Notes: generated by a model not told the origin, from the letters alone. A stretch of 64,000 bases of DNA from JASJBU01 sp963797085 (GCA_963797085.1 CAWCOA010000031.1:1-64000); one strand, 5' to 3'. Shown: positions 36,553 through 45,901, numbered from the stretch's first letter. Numbers and translations: made by a program.

Positions 36553-36600
36553 CCGCATTTTCACTTTATGTTCTATCGGTTGAGCTATTTGAAAATGCGG
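36553..36600. repeat. Inverted repeat between the two small membrane-protein genes
   Basis: CCGCATTTTCA (36553-36563) is matched exactly by TGAAAATGCGG (36590-36600) with a 26-base spacer. No T run follows. It may be an operator or a terminator-like structure after copy 1. Confidence 0.5.
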
Positions 36601-36664
36601 GTTGCCCGATGCTTGCAATCTAAAACCTGCAGACTCGTCAACGGTTAGCGTAGGTCAAGTCGGT

Positions 36665-36678
36665 AGTCAATATTGACT
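36665..36678. promoter_or_regulatory. Perfect 14-bp palindrome, possible operator
   Basis: AGTCAATATTGACT is a perfect palindrome 72 bases before the end of the minus-strand copy 2 gene. A related half-site GTCAA occurs near 36636 and 36654. Its position downstream of both flanking genes makes an operator role uncertain. Confidence 0.35.
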
Positions 36679-36749
36679 CTCACTCCATACGGGAGTCAGG
36701 CCAATTTATGCCAGTACGCTCTGTTTGGACTGATTTTCAGCTATGCTCA

Positions 36750-36998
36750 TCAGTGTTCGCATTTGTCCATTTTTTCCTTGGCGCCAGGCAGTACGGAGAG
36801 CAGAAAGGTTGCGATCAGTATCAAGGGGGCAAACAAGAGCAGCAGCAAGCCCGCCAACATGACAATATGCTGCATATAGAAAAAGTCTGGAACGATCTTT
36901 GTGCCGGCGAGAATCATCAGGATTCCCGCAAAAAAGAAGATCGTGGTGACCAGAACGCCCTCGCGCATTGTCCTGCAGCCAATTTTTAGGAGATTCAT
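36750..36998 (-). CDS. Small membrane protein ending in CxH (copy 2)
   Basis: The 82-residue product has CRTMREG, two membrane helices (about 15-35 and 44-68) and the C-terminus KCEH. It lies 51 bases downstream of the HaoC-like gene on the same strand, so it may be the last gene of the haoA-haoC transcript. It is the apparent paralog of the protein at 36208-36480. Function unknown. Confidence 0.6.
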   Translation of the reverse strand: MNLLKIGCRTMREGVLVTTIFFFAGILMILAGTKIVPDFFYMQHIVMLAGLLLLLFAPLILIATFLLSVLPGAKEKMDKCEH

Positions 36999-37049
36999 AG
37001 GTTTAGGCCCTATTTAATGAATTTTAAGTTTGCTGTTATCGAAATATCC

Positions 37050-37679
37050 CTACCCATCTTCTAAAAGTTTATCTGCCTCGCCGGCTTCAAGGCCAAATTT
37101 TTTCTCAATCATTCTGTTCCAGGCATCGCGTTTGAATACGCTTTCAGCCGGAACCCGTTGGTGCACCAGATTATAGTGGCAGTCGATGCAGGTCTTATCC
37201 TTGGCATCCTCCGTGTGGATCAGGTTGGTATCCGGCCGGCTGCCGAAGATGGCTTCTTTGACATGGCAGCGCTTGCAGGTCGCGGAGTCTCGGTCTTTGA
37301 ACCACTGGCGCGCTGCAAAGGAAGCTTCAGGGAGATGCAGTGCATTGATGACCGGGTCATCGTAGTCGGGTCCAAAGATCTGGTTTATGACATCCTTGCC
37401 GCCGATGAAATGATCCCAGGTCGCTGCAAAGACACCTTCCGAAACATGACAGTCGCCGCAGCTTGCACGCACCCCGGATGATGGCAGGTAGTGGGCTGAC
37501 TCCCGGTAGGGTTCTGCAACCAGGACCATCGAGTGGCAGGTTGTGCAGAACTCTTCGGTACTGGTGTAATGGTCGAATTCGATGAGAAACAGTACGAAAC
37601 CGATCCCGGCAAGACCACCGATCATGAGTGCGAACAACACATGACGGGTAATGAACAGTGGCAGTTTGAGTTTAATCAT
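37050..37679 (-). CDS. NapC/NirT-family tetrahaem quinol dehydrogenase (HaoC-like)
   Basis: The 209-residue protein has an N-terminal membrane anchor (about 12-33) and four CxxCH sites (45-49, 74-78, 135-139, 164-168), spaced as in NapC/NrfH/NirT. Such proteins oxidise quinol and pass electrons to periplasmic reductases. It overlaps the octahaem gene by eight bases, the arrangement of the haoA-haoC module of epsilonproteobacteria, so HaoC is the best analogy. No napA or nrfA is present. Confidence 0.85.
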   Translation of the reverse strand: MIKLKLPLFITRHVLFALMIGGLAGIGFVLFLIEFDHYTSTEEFCTTCHSMVLVAEPYRESAHYLPSSGVRASCGDCHVSEGVFAATWDHFIGGKDVINQIFGPDYDDPVINALHLPEASFAARQWFKDRDSATCKRCHVKEAIFGSRPDTNLIHTEDAKDKTCIDCHYNLVHQRVPAESVFKRDAWNRMIEKKFGLEAGEADKLLEDG

Positions 37680-39141
37680 CGCCGGTCCTGCCTATGCCAT
37701 AACCAAGAATCGGATTGGGTGTGCTGGGGTCCTTCAGCCATTTGTGGTGCTCCAGGCTGGTGACATGCTCTTCGATCAGGGCGTCCGCCCGCTCTTTACC
37801 CGCCAGTTCACGCACCGCGGGTAAAAACTCAGTGTAGAAATTCTCCCCAACAAGGCGCATACCCTCCCACCAGGTGAGGTTGGGGCTCATCATCGCCGCG
37901 CCATGCCGTGCTTTGGTGCCTTCGTCATGCCAGAGTCGCCAATAAATGAACTCAAGCGGCTCATCGAACGCTGCAGGAGTCAGCAGTTCCTCATCATATA
38001 ATGCTTGCATGATCGATTGAGCGGGCTTGGCGAATTTGTCATTATAAAGTTCGATCACAGCGTCGAACTGTTGCATGAAGCTATTGGCAAAGCCTTTGCT
38101 ATGACATTCGAGACAGACCTTGCTCATGACCTGACGACGCCTCTTTGGCGTGGCAACCACCTTAACCTTACCCATCTCACCATTCAACTTACTGATTTCG
38201 GTGCCGCGCCGAGGCGCTTCCTGTGATACGGGTAGATTTCTGCGGTCACCATCTTCGAAGATGACCAGATGCTGTCTTTCCGATACCGGGCCATTGAGGC
38301 TCCACGCATCCCGCATACCGACGTCATGACTGGCCTGGATGCCTGGAGAGGCCCCCATGTGGCAGGTCACGCAGGTCGGCGCAGCTGAGTAGTCCTTGCC
38401 CAGTACCCATTCATCACTGTTGAGATTCATCTGATCCCTGTTGGCTGCAAACAGGGCGCCATGCTTGGAACTGCTATAAACCTCATCGTCGGGTGATTCC
38501 GGGCCTATGTGACACCAGACGCAGGCACTGGGGTCGCGAGCCTGAGCTTTGGAGAATTTGTGTCGTGCGTGGCATGCGGAACAGGATCCCAGGGAGCCAT
38601 CTGGATTGATGCGGCCAATACCGGTATTTGGCCAGGTTTCAGGAGTCAGTGTGCCATCGCCGCGCACTTCAACCTTGGAGCCGTGACATTGCGCACAGCC
38701 TGCGGCGACCATCTCCTTGCCAGTCAGTTTATCAGCCAGGGCCGGCATGCGGTTCTGAATCAGAGAAAGCGCTTTGGAGTGGACTGATCCCTCTGTTTCC
38801 TTGAATTCCTTGGTGTGGCAACGTCCGCAATCCTTAGGCGATACGATAGTTGCGATGATGCTTCCTTCATGCTCAATGGCGTCTGCATCAGCTTCATCGG
38901 CCTGATGGCAGTCGAGACAGTTAACACCTGCGCTTGCGTGTGCGCTGATTTCCCATTCATGGGTGAGTCCGGCAGAAGCCTTTTTGTGGCAGCTGATACA
39001 TTCCTTTCCCTCTTCGATCCCCCAGTTACTGGGCTCCAATGTCACCTTATCCGCTAGGGTTACCGAGATCACGGCAGACCAGAGCGGAATGATCAGCACG
39101 AGAAAAAGAATAATCTCTCTGGGTAATTTACCGGTGATCAT
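37672..39141 (-). CDS. Octahaem cytochrome of the hydroxylamine oxidoreductase family (HaoA-like)
   Basis: The 489-residue protein has a signal or anchor helix (about 8-29) and eight CxxCH sites (48, 75, 105, 149, 187, 207, 257, 343) with HAO-like spacing, followed by the helical C-terminal bundle (PLEFIYWRLWHDEGTKARHG). HAO proper carries a Tyr that crosslinks to the P460 haem in a SPDYxxWHG-type stretch; here the matching stretch reads SPNLTWWEG, so that Tyr seems absent. HAO relatives without it act as reductases (nitrite, hydroxylamine or sulfite). With HaoC it probably forms a quinol-dependent reductase; the substrate is inferred only. Confidence 0.82.
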   Translation of the reverse strand: MITGKLPREIILFLVLIIPLWSAVISVTLADKVTLEPSNWGIEEGKECISCHKKASAGLTHEWEISAHASAGVNCLDCHQADEADADAIEHEGSIIATIVSPKDCGRCHTKEFKETEGSVHSKALSLIQNRMPALADKLTGKEMVAAGCAQCHGSKVEVRGDGTLTPETWPNTGIGRINPDGSLGSCSACHARHKFSKAQARDPSACVWCHIGPESPDDEVYSSSKHGALFAANRDQMNLNSDEWVLGKDYSAAPTCVTCHMGASPGIQASHDVGMRDAWSLNGPVSERQHLVIFEDGDRRNLPVSQEAPRRGTEISKLNGEMGKVKVVATPKRRRQVMSKVCLECHSKGFANSFMQQFDAVIELYNDKFAKPAQSIMQALYDEELLTPAAFDEPLEFIYWRLWHDEGTKARHGAAMMSPNLTWWEGMRLVGENFYTEFLPAVRELAGKERADALIEEHVTSLEHHKWLKDPSTPNPILGYGIGRTGDD

Positions 39142-39627
39142 AAATCCTCTCCATTATTTTTCCTGTCTTTTGTTGTTCGGAAGATTAATTCCATGCAGTT
39201 CGATTTAGATTGCATGCTGGGAAGGACATCGTCGCCTTCGATATTGGGCATCGAAGCAATGATGTGGCACTTGAATTGTTCTTCGCAGAAATGATTTTTT
39301 TATTTTGATTAAGACTGCCTTTTTTTAGCCATAAATTCAATATCGGATTTATGTCTTATTTTCAAAGAACCAGACTCTCAGGAAGGCACCCCTGCTATCT
39401 AGATCCATTCGAGTCAAGGTTCCCATGCTGTTATTTCGATAACCCATCTCTTCGAGATGAACCTTGTATGTTCAGTAGGATGGGTAATTTGATAGCAGTT
39501 TAGTAATAAACAAAATTATAATTAACTGATTTTACTGGAAAAATATAGGTGTTTTCCCTAATAGACAAGCTGTGTGGTAATCCCCACAATTTTGCGGGCG
39601 AAACTTGTCTACAAATGAGGGTGGGTA
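39142..39627. promoter_or_regulatory. Divergent control region with nested inverted repeats
   Basis: The 486 bases separate the haoA-like gene from the pentahaem gene and hold no gene. Visible structures are CAAGGTTC (39415-39422) with GAACCTTG (39459-39466); CATCTC/GAGATG (39445-39459) inside it; ACCCATC (39442-39448) with GATGGGT (39479-39485); and AGACAAG (39563-39569) with CTTGTCT (39604-39610) enclosing TGTGG/CCACA (39573-39588), directly before the pentahaem ribosome site. The last one may form a structured leader. I found no clear FNR box here and recognise no known riboswitch. Confidence 0.45.
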
Positions 39628-40911
39628 ATGAAGAAAAATATAACGACCAGCGTTCTAATGGGCCTGCTAGTGGGTTGGGTTGGAATGATTTCCACCGCCG
39701 CTGCGGCACCACTGCACCATATATCAGCAGAAACCTGTAAAAGTTGTCACAAAGAGATCTTCAAACAGTGGAAAAGTTCAATGCATGCGAACAGTACCGC
39801 ACTGACAGATCCAATCCATGGGACTTTTTACAAGAAAGTCGCTGGCGATCCAACCAAAGAGGGTGTCAAACACAAGGCATCGGGCAAGTATCCTGTCTGT
39901 CTTCAATGCCATGCCCCAAATGCTGCGAAAGACAAAACCACTAAATTGGACGCTAATGTTGCCTACTCAGAGGGGGTCAACTGCATTGCTTGCCACACCC
40001 TGAAGAAATATAACGGCATCCAAGGCGCTGACGGCAAACTACAGTTAGGCCTGAAAGCTTATGATTGGTCCAAGGACGCTGCCCAAGGTCCAGGTCGTCA
40101 CTCCAACGTGGGTCTGCAAAAACTCGCTGCTGCTGGTGATGCTTTCGGCGGAGGCGGCATGGCCGATGAAAGCAAACCAAATCCGCATCTGGGTGAAGCG
40201 GTGACCCTCGATGGTAAGGAGATTCCCTCGATCCCCATGGAAAGCAATCCCAAGCTGATGAAGACCTCTGACGCCTGCATGGGCTGTCATGACCAGCGTG
40301 ACAACCCACATGGTGTGCCACTCTGCCAGACGGGTAATGAATACACGATGAGCAAATCCGAAGTCAATTGCCTTTCCTGCCATATGCCGATCAACGACGG
40401 GCTCGCTGATCACACTATGGGGGGTGGTCACAACAGCGCGATTCTGCAGCGCTCAGTGATATTTGATGTGTCAACTGAGGTCGTCGGCGACAAGATCAAA
40501 GCAACCGCCTATTTGAAGAATCCACAGCCCCACAGCCTGCCGACCGGTGCGCCATTCCGCAATATCTACATGAAACTGGCGGCTTATGATGCTGAAGGCA
40601 ACGTACTTTGGGAGAACGCCGCAGGGCATCCCGGAAAGGAAGATCCACAGGCCTATTTTGTCTATGCTCTGGCTGACGATAAGGGAAAACCCGCTATGCC
40701 GCCGACCGCAACACAGTTAGGTGAGGATACTCGCCTGAAACCCCATGAAGAGCGTACCCTGGTTTATGATATTCCAGCAAAAGGTGTCAAGCTGGTTCGA
40801 GGTGAACTCTACTACAACCTGCTGTGGCCAGTACTGGTGGAAAAATTCAAACATCTACCTGAAGATCTAAAAGCGCCTGAGCTGATCGCCGCATCGGAGA
40901 GCAGCATCTAG
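39628..40911 (+). CDS. Periplasmic pentahaem cytochrome c (c554-like)
   Basis: The 427-residue protein has a signal peptide (LMGLLVGWVGMISTAAAA) and five CxxCH sites (37-41, 91-95, 119-123, 217-221, 248-252). The haem part resembles the cytochrome c554 family (HISAETCKSCHKEIFKQWK); the last ~170 residues are a beta-rich domain without haem. GAGG lies seven bases before ATG 39628. It probably shuttles electrons for the OTR cytochrome that follows. An alternative is a reductase of its own, since c554 relatives include enzymes. Confidence 0.82.
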   Translation: MKKNITTSVLMGLLVGWVGMISTAAAAPLHHISAETCKSCHKEIFKQWKSSMHANSTALTDPIHGTFYKKVAGDPTKEGVKHKASGKYPVCLQCHAPNAAKDKTTKLDANVAYSEGVNCIACHTLKKYNGIQGADGKLQLGLKAYDWSKDAAQGPGRHSNVGLQKLAAAGDAFGGGGMADESKPNPHLGEAVTLDGKEIPSIPMESNPKLMKTSDACMGCHDQRDNPHGVPLCQTGNEYTMSKSEVNCLSCHMPINDGLADHTMGGGHNSAILQRSVIFDVSTEVVGDKIKATAYLKNPQPHSLPTGAPFRNIYMKLAAYDAEGNVLWENAAGHPGKEDPQAYFVYALADDKGKPAMPPTATQLGEDTRLKPHEERTLVYDIPAKGVKLVRGELYYNLLWPVLVEKFKHLPEDLKAPELIAASESSI

Positions 40912-41080
40912 TAAAGCGATTCTCGGTTTTACCGATATCGAAACAATGATGTGAGCAACAGGAGGATCTTCTCCTGTTGCTCATGGCAGTAATCTTCAGA
41001 TAGTACAAAGGTACTCTAAAAATTACCCAGAGGGATTTGGAGGGAGCCAGATCGCTAACAATAAATATGGGGAGTGAGCA

Positions 41081-42709
41081 ATGTTTTTCTTCAGTCACAT
41101 GCGGAAAACAGGCAAGGGTGGAATAGCCACGCTGATGGCCTGCATCGCAGTGAATATCGGGCCAGTCTACGCAGAGGCGCAGGAAGCAGAAAAGACCTCG
41201 ACTTCGACGGCTGACCACACAAAATTTGAAGAGCTTCAGCAGACATTCGAAACAGGTCCTGATGTCACAAAGGCCTGCCTTTCCTGTCATACCGAAGCCA
41301 GTAAACAGATCCACAAGACGACCCACTGGAATTGGAAGATCACTCATCCTGAGACAGGACAGGTCCTGGGTAAGCGAAAGGTCGTCAACAGCTTCTGCGG
41401 ATCGATTACATCCAATTACGCGCGCTGCACCAGTTGCCATATCGGCTATGGCTGGAAAGACGACAACTTTGATTTTGCTTCAGAAGAGAAAGTCGACTGC
41501 CTGGTCTGTCACGACACCACTGATACCTATAAAAAATATCCTACCGCCGCGGGTCATCCAACCTATGTAGACAAGTTATTCCCGCCAAAGAAAGGCAAAA
41601 AGCTATTTAAAGCACCGGATCTTGCCAAGGTGGCACAGAGTGTCGGTAAACCCCGGCGTGAAAACTGTGGCGCCTGTCATTTCTATGGTGGCGGTGGTGA
41701 TGGCGTCAAACACGGTGATCTTGATTCATCGATGACCAATCCTCCGAAAAGCCTCGATGTGCATATGGGAATGGATGGTCTGAATTTCATCTGTACCGAA
41801 TGCCATAACACCGACGGGCACGATGTGAAAGGCAGTCATTACATTTCGGTGGGCAAGGATACACAAGGTATCGATATACCAGGGCGTACTGATGAGAGCC
41901 TGGCATCATGTGAGTCTTGCCATGGTTTGAGACCTCATCCAGCGACTGTCAACAATAAGATCAACGATCACACGAACAAGATCGCTTGTCAGACCTGCCA
42001 TATCCCTTACTTTGCGAGAGGTGGTGTGCCTTCGAAGACCTGGTGGGATTGGTCCACTGCGGGTCGTATGAATCCCGATGGGAAACACATCGAGAAAAAG
42101 GATGAGAATGGCTATGTCACCTACGTGACGAAGAAGGGGACCTTCGAGTGGGGCGAGAACCTGACGCCGGAATATGATTGGTTGGCAGGGGACATTCGAT
42201 ATCGGGAGTTGGATGAGAAGTTTGATCCTGAATCAATCCTGCAGATCAATGACTTCAGAGGGAGTTACGATGACCCGGATGCTAGAATCTGGCCATTTAA
42301 GGTGATGCGTGGCAAACAGCCATATGACAAGGGCAATGACACCCTGGTTATCTCGCATCTGTTTGGCAAGGACAGCGAAGCCTACTGGAAATCATTTGAT
42401 TGGGATCGGGCCATAAAAGCCGCTATGGAAGCGGCTGGTGCGGAGTATACCGGTGAATATGGCTGGATCGAGACAACCATGCACTGGCCGCTTTCACACA
42501 TGGTTGCGCCCAAAGAGGAGGCTCTGGGGTGCGCGGAGTGCCATAGAAAGAATGGCCGTCTCGACAAACTGACCGGTTTCTACCTGCCAGGGCGTGACAA
42601 AAACGATCTTCTCGATTTTATAGGTTGGATTGCAGTTCTGGGTTCAATTGGAGGACTATCGCTGCATGGTTTAAGCCGCTTGGTATTTAGAAATCGGAGG
42701 AAAAGCTGA
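41081..42709 (+). CDS. Octahaem tetrathionate-reductase-family cytochrome (OTR)
   Basis: The 542-residue protein has a signal segment (residues ~10-31), eight CxxCH sites (66, 116, 140, 196, 238, 277, 303, 484) and a C-terminal membrane helix (about 512-532), which places it on the periplasmic face. Order and spacing match the octahaem OTR family known from Shewanella, which reduces tetrathionate, nitrite and hydroxylamine in vitro. A Lys-rich KTTHWNWK stretch may supply the lysine ligand of the active haem. Its stop overlaps the start of the cytochrome b gene. The physiological substrate is not proved. Confidence 0.85.
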   Translation: MFFFSHMRKTGKGGIATLMACIAVNIGPVYAEAQEAEKTSTSTADHTKFEELQQTFETGPDVTKACLSCHTEASKQIHKTTHWNWKITHPETGQVLGKRKVVNSFCGSITSNYARCTSCHIGYGWKDDNFDFASEEKVDCLVCHDTTDTYKKYPTAAGHPTYVDKLFPPKKGKKLFKAPDLAKVAQSVGKPRRENCGACHFYGGGGDGVKHGDLDSSMTNPPKSLDVHMGMDGLNFICTECHNTDGHDVKGSHYISVGKDTQGIDIPGRTDESLASCESCHGLRPHPATVNNKINDHTNKIACQTCHIPYFARGGVPSKTWWDWSTAGRMNPDGKHIEKKDENGYVTYVTKKGTFEWGENLTPEYDWLAGDIRYRELDEKFDPESILQINDFRGSYDDPDARIWPFKVMRGKQPYDKGNDTLVISHLFGKDSEAYWKSFDWDRAIKAAMEAAGAEYTGEYGWIETTMHWPLSHMVAPKEEALGCAECHRKNGRLDKLTGFYLPGRDKNDLLDFIGWIAVLGSIGGLSLHGLSRLVFRNRRKS

Positions 42710-43305
42710 TGGCTAGGGTATTGATGTATAGTAGGTTTGAACGGTTATGGCACTGGTCTCAAGCTTTGCTGGTTATCACCATGCTGATTACTGGATTCGA
42801 AATCCACGGGACCTATACGCTGTTGGGGTTTGAACAGGCAGTCGACCTGCATGTCATTGTTGCATGGACATTACTTGGCTTGTGGGTGTTCGCACTGTTT
42901 TGGCATTTGACCACTGGCGAGTGGAAACAGTACATACCTAGCAGTGCGAACAAAATGGTGGCGATGGCCCGTTATTATGGCGTGGATCTCATACTGGGCG
43001 GTGGTGTTCCCTATAAGAAGTCCCGGCAACAAAAGCTCAATCCGTTGGAGCGCATGGAGCTGCTCTTACTGAATGTGCTCATCCTGCCGGTAATCTGGAT
43101 CACTGGATTGCTCTATCTGTTTTACACATCATGGGAAGCCTTGGGATTGGGTTCACTCAGTCTGGGAACCGTCGCGCTGGTACACACGGCCATGGCGTTT
43201 GCAATGCTGGTATTCCTGGTGAATCACCTGTATTTCGGTCTGACCACCAGTAAGAAGCCATTCGGTTATGTAAAAGCCTTGATAACCGGATACGAAAACG
43301 AATAA
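42709..43305 (+). CDS. Cytochrome b561-type membrane subunit
   Basis: The 198-residue protein has four membrane helices with His residues in the first (ERLWHWSQALLVITMLITGF), second (LHVIVAW, FWHLTTG) and last (LVHTAMAFAMLVFLVNHLYF). This fits a di-haem b module that exchanges electrons with quinones. It overlaps the OTR gene by one base (TGATG), so the two are co-translated and likely form one complex. It ends with a strong terminator 16 bases later. Confidence 0.88.
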   Translation: MARVLMYSRFERLWHWSQALLVITMLITGFEIHGTYTLLGFEQAVDLHVIVAWTLLGLWVFALFWHLTTGEWKQYIPSSANKMVAMARYYGVDLILGGGVPYKKSRQQKLNPLERMELLLLNVLILPVIWITGLLYLFYTSWEALGLGSLSLGTVALVHTAMAFAMLVFLVNHLYFGLTTSKKPFGYVKALITGYENE

Positions 43306-43321
43306 GTCAAATGTAATCTGA

Positions 43322-43360
43322 ATAAAGAAGCCTGGGTTGATATGACCCAGGCTTCTTTAT
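43322..43360 (+). terminator. Intrinsic terminator after the OTR/cytochrome b operon
   Basis: A 16-bp perfect stem (43322-43337 with 43345-43360) around a seven-base loop is followed by GGGGTG and six T. It is a strong terminator-type structure ending the cytochrome operon. Confidence 0.85.
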
Positions 43361-43436
43361 GGGGTGTTTTTTATATTGGTATCTGCATTAACAGATGCCT
43401 AAGCAAATCGTTCATAAATATTGGGAGGTCTTTATC

Positions 43437-44772
43437 ATGAACTATAAACTTAAATTATTACCATTGGCCATCGCGGGCTGCATCATGGCGGCACCAGTTA
43501 ATGCTGCAGATGAAAAACCTGCTGCTAACTCAGGTAAGGTCAGTGCTGAATTGAAATCGATGGTCATTCTCGATGCGGAAGACAACGGTTATGACCCATC
43601 TGAAGGTTGGTCATATCTGGTGAAACTGAAATACGAAACTCCTTCTTGGAACAACGCCAAGATGGGCATAGGTTTTTACAACGCCGGCGATTTTCTGAAC
43701 CAAACCGATTTTGATAAGGCAAATGATCCAGATAAACGTCTGGCTAGAGGCATGTTCGTTACGGATGATGGCTCTGAAAAATCCCTGATGGGTGAATTCT
43801 ACCTGAAATACGATGGAGGTAATTTTGGGGCTCATGGTGGCCGTCAATTATATGATACGCCGTTGACAAACATCACTTACAGCACCATGCCGAATTTTCA
43901 TACGGTATTTGGTATCAATACAACTGCGATTGATGGCCTGAAGCTGTCACTGGATCAGGTTACCCAAATGTCATTTGGTGCACGTGCCATGACTGACTGG
44001 GGACTTATTGGTGAAGGAACCAGAACAGCTGGCGTCTCAATTCTACCAAGTTCCATAGGTCAGGCAGAATTCCATGATATCAGTAAGATTGCCCTTGGTA
44101 ATGACCTAGAAGAAACAAATGGCATTACCGTGCTCGGTGGCACCTATACGGGCGTCAAGGGCTTAACAATCTCAGCTTGGGATTACTACGCAGATGATAT
44201 CTCCAACACTTTCTACCTGGACGGCAGTTATGGTATGCCCGTGGGCGGCCTGAAATTAAAACTGTTTGCACAATATCTATCGCAGAGCGAGCAGGGTAGT
44301 CTTATCGAAGATTACAACTTATCTGGATTCACTGACGGCATCGATTACAATCTTTTTGGCTTGAAAGCAGCGCTGAAAGGCAAACAGTGGATGGCTTTTG
44401 CCGCATATAATAAATCTTCTGGTGACACTGGTATGTTCAACTCCTGGGGTGGCGATCCGGCATACACCAGTTCCATCTTCTCCAGAAACGCCTATCGTGA
44501 GAATGTCAGCGCATACAAGGTCGGTGTGAAATACAATATCATCAAGAATTTCTTTGTCATGTTGAGCCACGCAGATTATGGGCAATCCGATACGATCGGT
44601 TTCAGGACTGCTGCGCTTACAGATGCTAAAGAAACTGACCTGGTACTTCGTCTATAAGCCAATGAAGACTCTGATGTTGAAACTGTTCCATGCCAACCGC
44701 ACAAGTGAATATGATGGTCCAGTGGAAAGAACACAGGCGCACACACGCCTGGTCGCATCATACAAATTCTGA
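43437..44772 (+). pseudogene. Outer-membrane porin (Opr-type), frameshift near the C-terminus
   Basis: From ATG 43437 (GGGAGG eight bases before) a signal peptide (LPLAIAGCIMAAPVNA) leads into alternating beta strands typical of a porin of about 445 residues (YLVKLKYETPSW, LMGEFYLKYDGGNFGAHGGR). The frame ends early at 44657 (LVLRL), but the next frame continues with VYKPMKTLMLKLFHANR and ends ASYKF, the classical C-terminal aromatic of porins. A single indel at about 44645-44655 explains this. It sits between the cytochrome operon and TtrSR, so it may admit their oxyanion substrates; this is inference. Confidence 0.75.
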
Positions 44773-44797
44773 CTATACTTGTAGTTAGTAGACATGG

Positions 44798-44827
44798 CCT
44801 CCCGGAATGGATGTTTTTTCCGGGAGG
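44798..44827 (+). terminator. Hairpin after the porin
   Basis: CCTCCCGGAA (44798-44807) pairs with TTCCGGGAGG (44818-44827) around a ten-base loop containing six T. It lies 25 bases after the porin stop at 44772, with only short T stretches after it. Probably the porin terminator. Confidence 0.6.
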
Positions 44828-44861
44828 TTCTCTCAACCTGTGAAAACATCGTATAACCGAT

Positions 44862-45901
44862 ATGGGTACCAGTCTAAGAGAAGTTATTAAAAATCTTATC
44901 GATACAATGGACGAAAGGAAGCAGTTGCAGTCCCTTGATTCGAGCACCCGGAAATGCTGGATATTGCCCTTGAAAGGGTCATTGAAGGGACTGATAAAAG
45001 GATCCAGGCAGTTCCGGGCTATAAGCGAAAGCTATACAAATCCATCCTCAAATCCCTCGAATACGCTGACGATATCATTAGTCATATCCCACATGCTGTG
45101 GACCTGAACAGCCGTCATTTTGTCACCGACCCCTATATCAGAGCACTTTTTCCCACACTAGGCGGCTTAAAAAAGATTTTCCGGCAAAGCTCAGAATTGC
45201 ATGATTACTTTTCGGAAACAGAACATCATGATTGCTCTGAAAGCTGCGCCTTGCTCTGTATGCGCAGGGAAGAGCAAACCATCATCGGCATGGAATTGAG
45301 TGGAGAGCAGGTGCGTAAGGATGTCAAGCAGACCCGGGTCACATTCGCGGATCACAAAATCTATTCGCCGGCCGAGTCGGAAGATTATGCCCGCCAGGAA
45401 TTGAAATGCTGCATCTTTGAGGGGCTGGTGAACAATGCCCTGGATGAGATTTCTCAATTGCGCGCCAAGAGACATCAACTGGAGCTTGATCAACAGAGAC
45501 TGAACGCCAGACTTCGCCACTACAAACGTGGTTTGAATGATGGAGATGAGATGCAAAACATAGCCAATGACGGTGTGGAACTTAGAACTCAAGAGCTCAA
45601 ACTTGAAAGGATTGAACAGGAACTGGATGAAATCGGTTATGTCTCACCGGAAGTCTGTTTAGAGGTTGTCAACAGTATCTTGAGTAATCCTGAGGAATTC
45701 GTTAGCTTTAAAAATATTTCCATCAGTCTGGATCGGGAAGGCATAAAAAGACTCGAAACTGAGTCTTCGCTGTCAATCAGCAAATTGAAATTTTCCGAAG
45801 TGCAAATAAAAGGCCAATTGCCAAGGGTTGTGACCCTGGCTAAAATCAAACGCGAAGAACTTGAGGCACCCAAACCCATTTCTTACGATGCCATCATCTG
45901 A
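44862..45901 (+). pseudogene. Unrecognised cytoplasmic protein next to TtrSR, probable N-terminal frameshift
   Basis: The main frame (44954-45901) has no good start. The frame before it (ATG 44862, SLREVIKNLIDTMDERKQLQ) joins it smoothly if one base is dropped near 44938-44945, giving about 346 residues. No family is recognised. There are no signal peptide or membrane segments. The middle has a long coiled coil (about 195-260) and several Cys (HHDCSESCALLCMRREE), which could bind a metal. It lies 83 bases before the ttrS-like gene in the same direction. Confidence 0.55.

Noticed and set aside
42000..42100. A CxxCH-rich repeat that could be a tandem DNA repeat
   Set aside because: The haem motifs are in coding context with varied codons; no DNA-level repeat is present.
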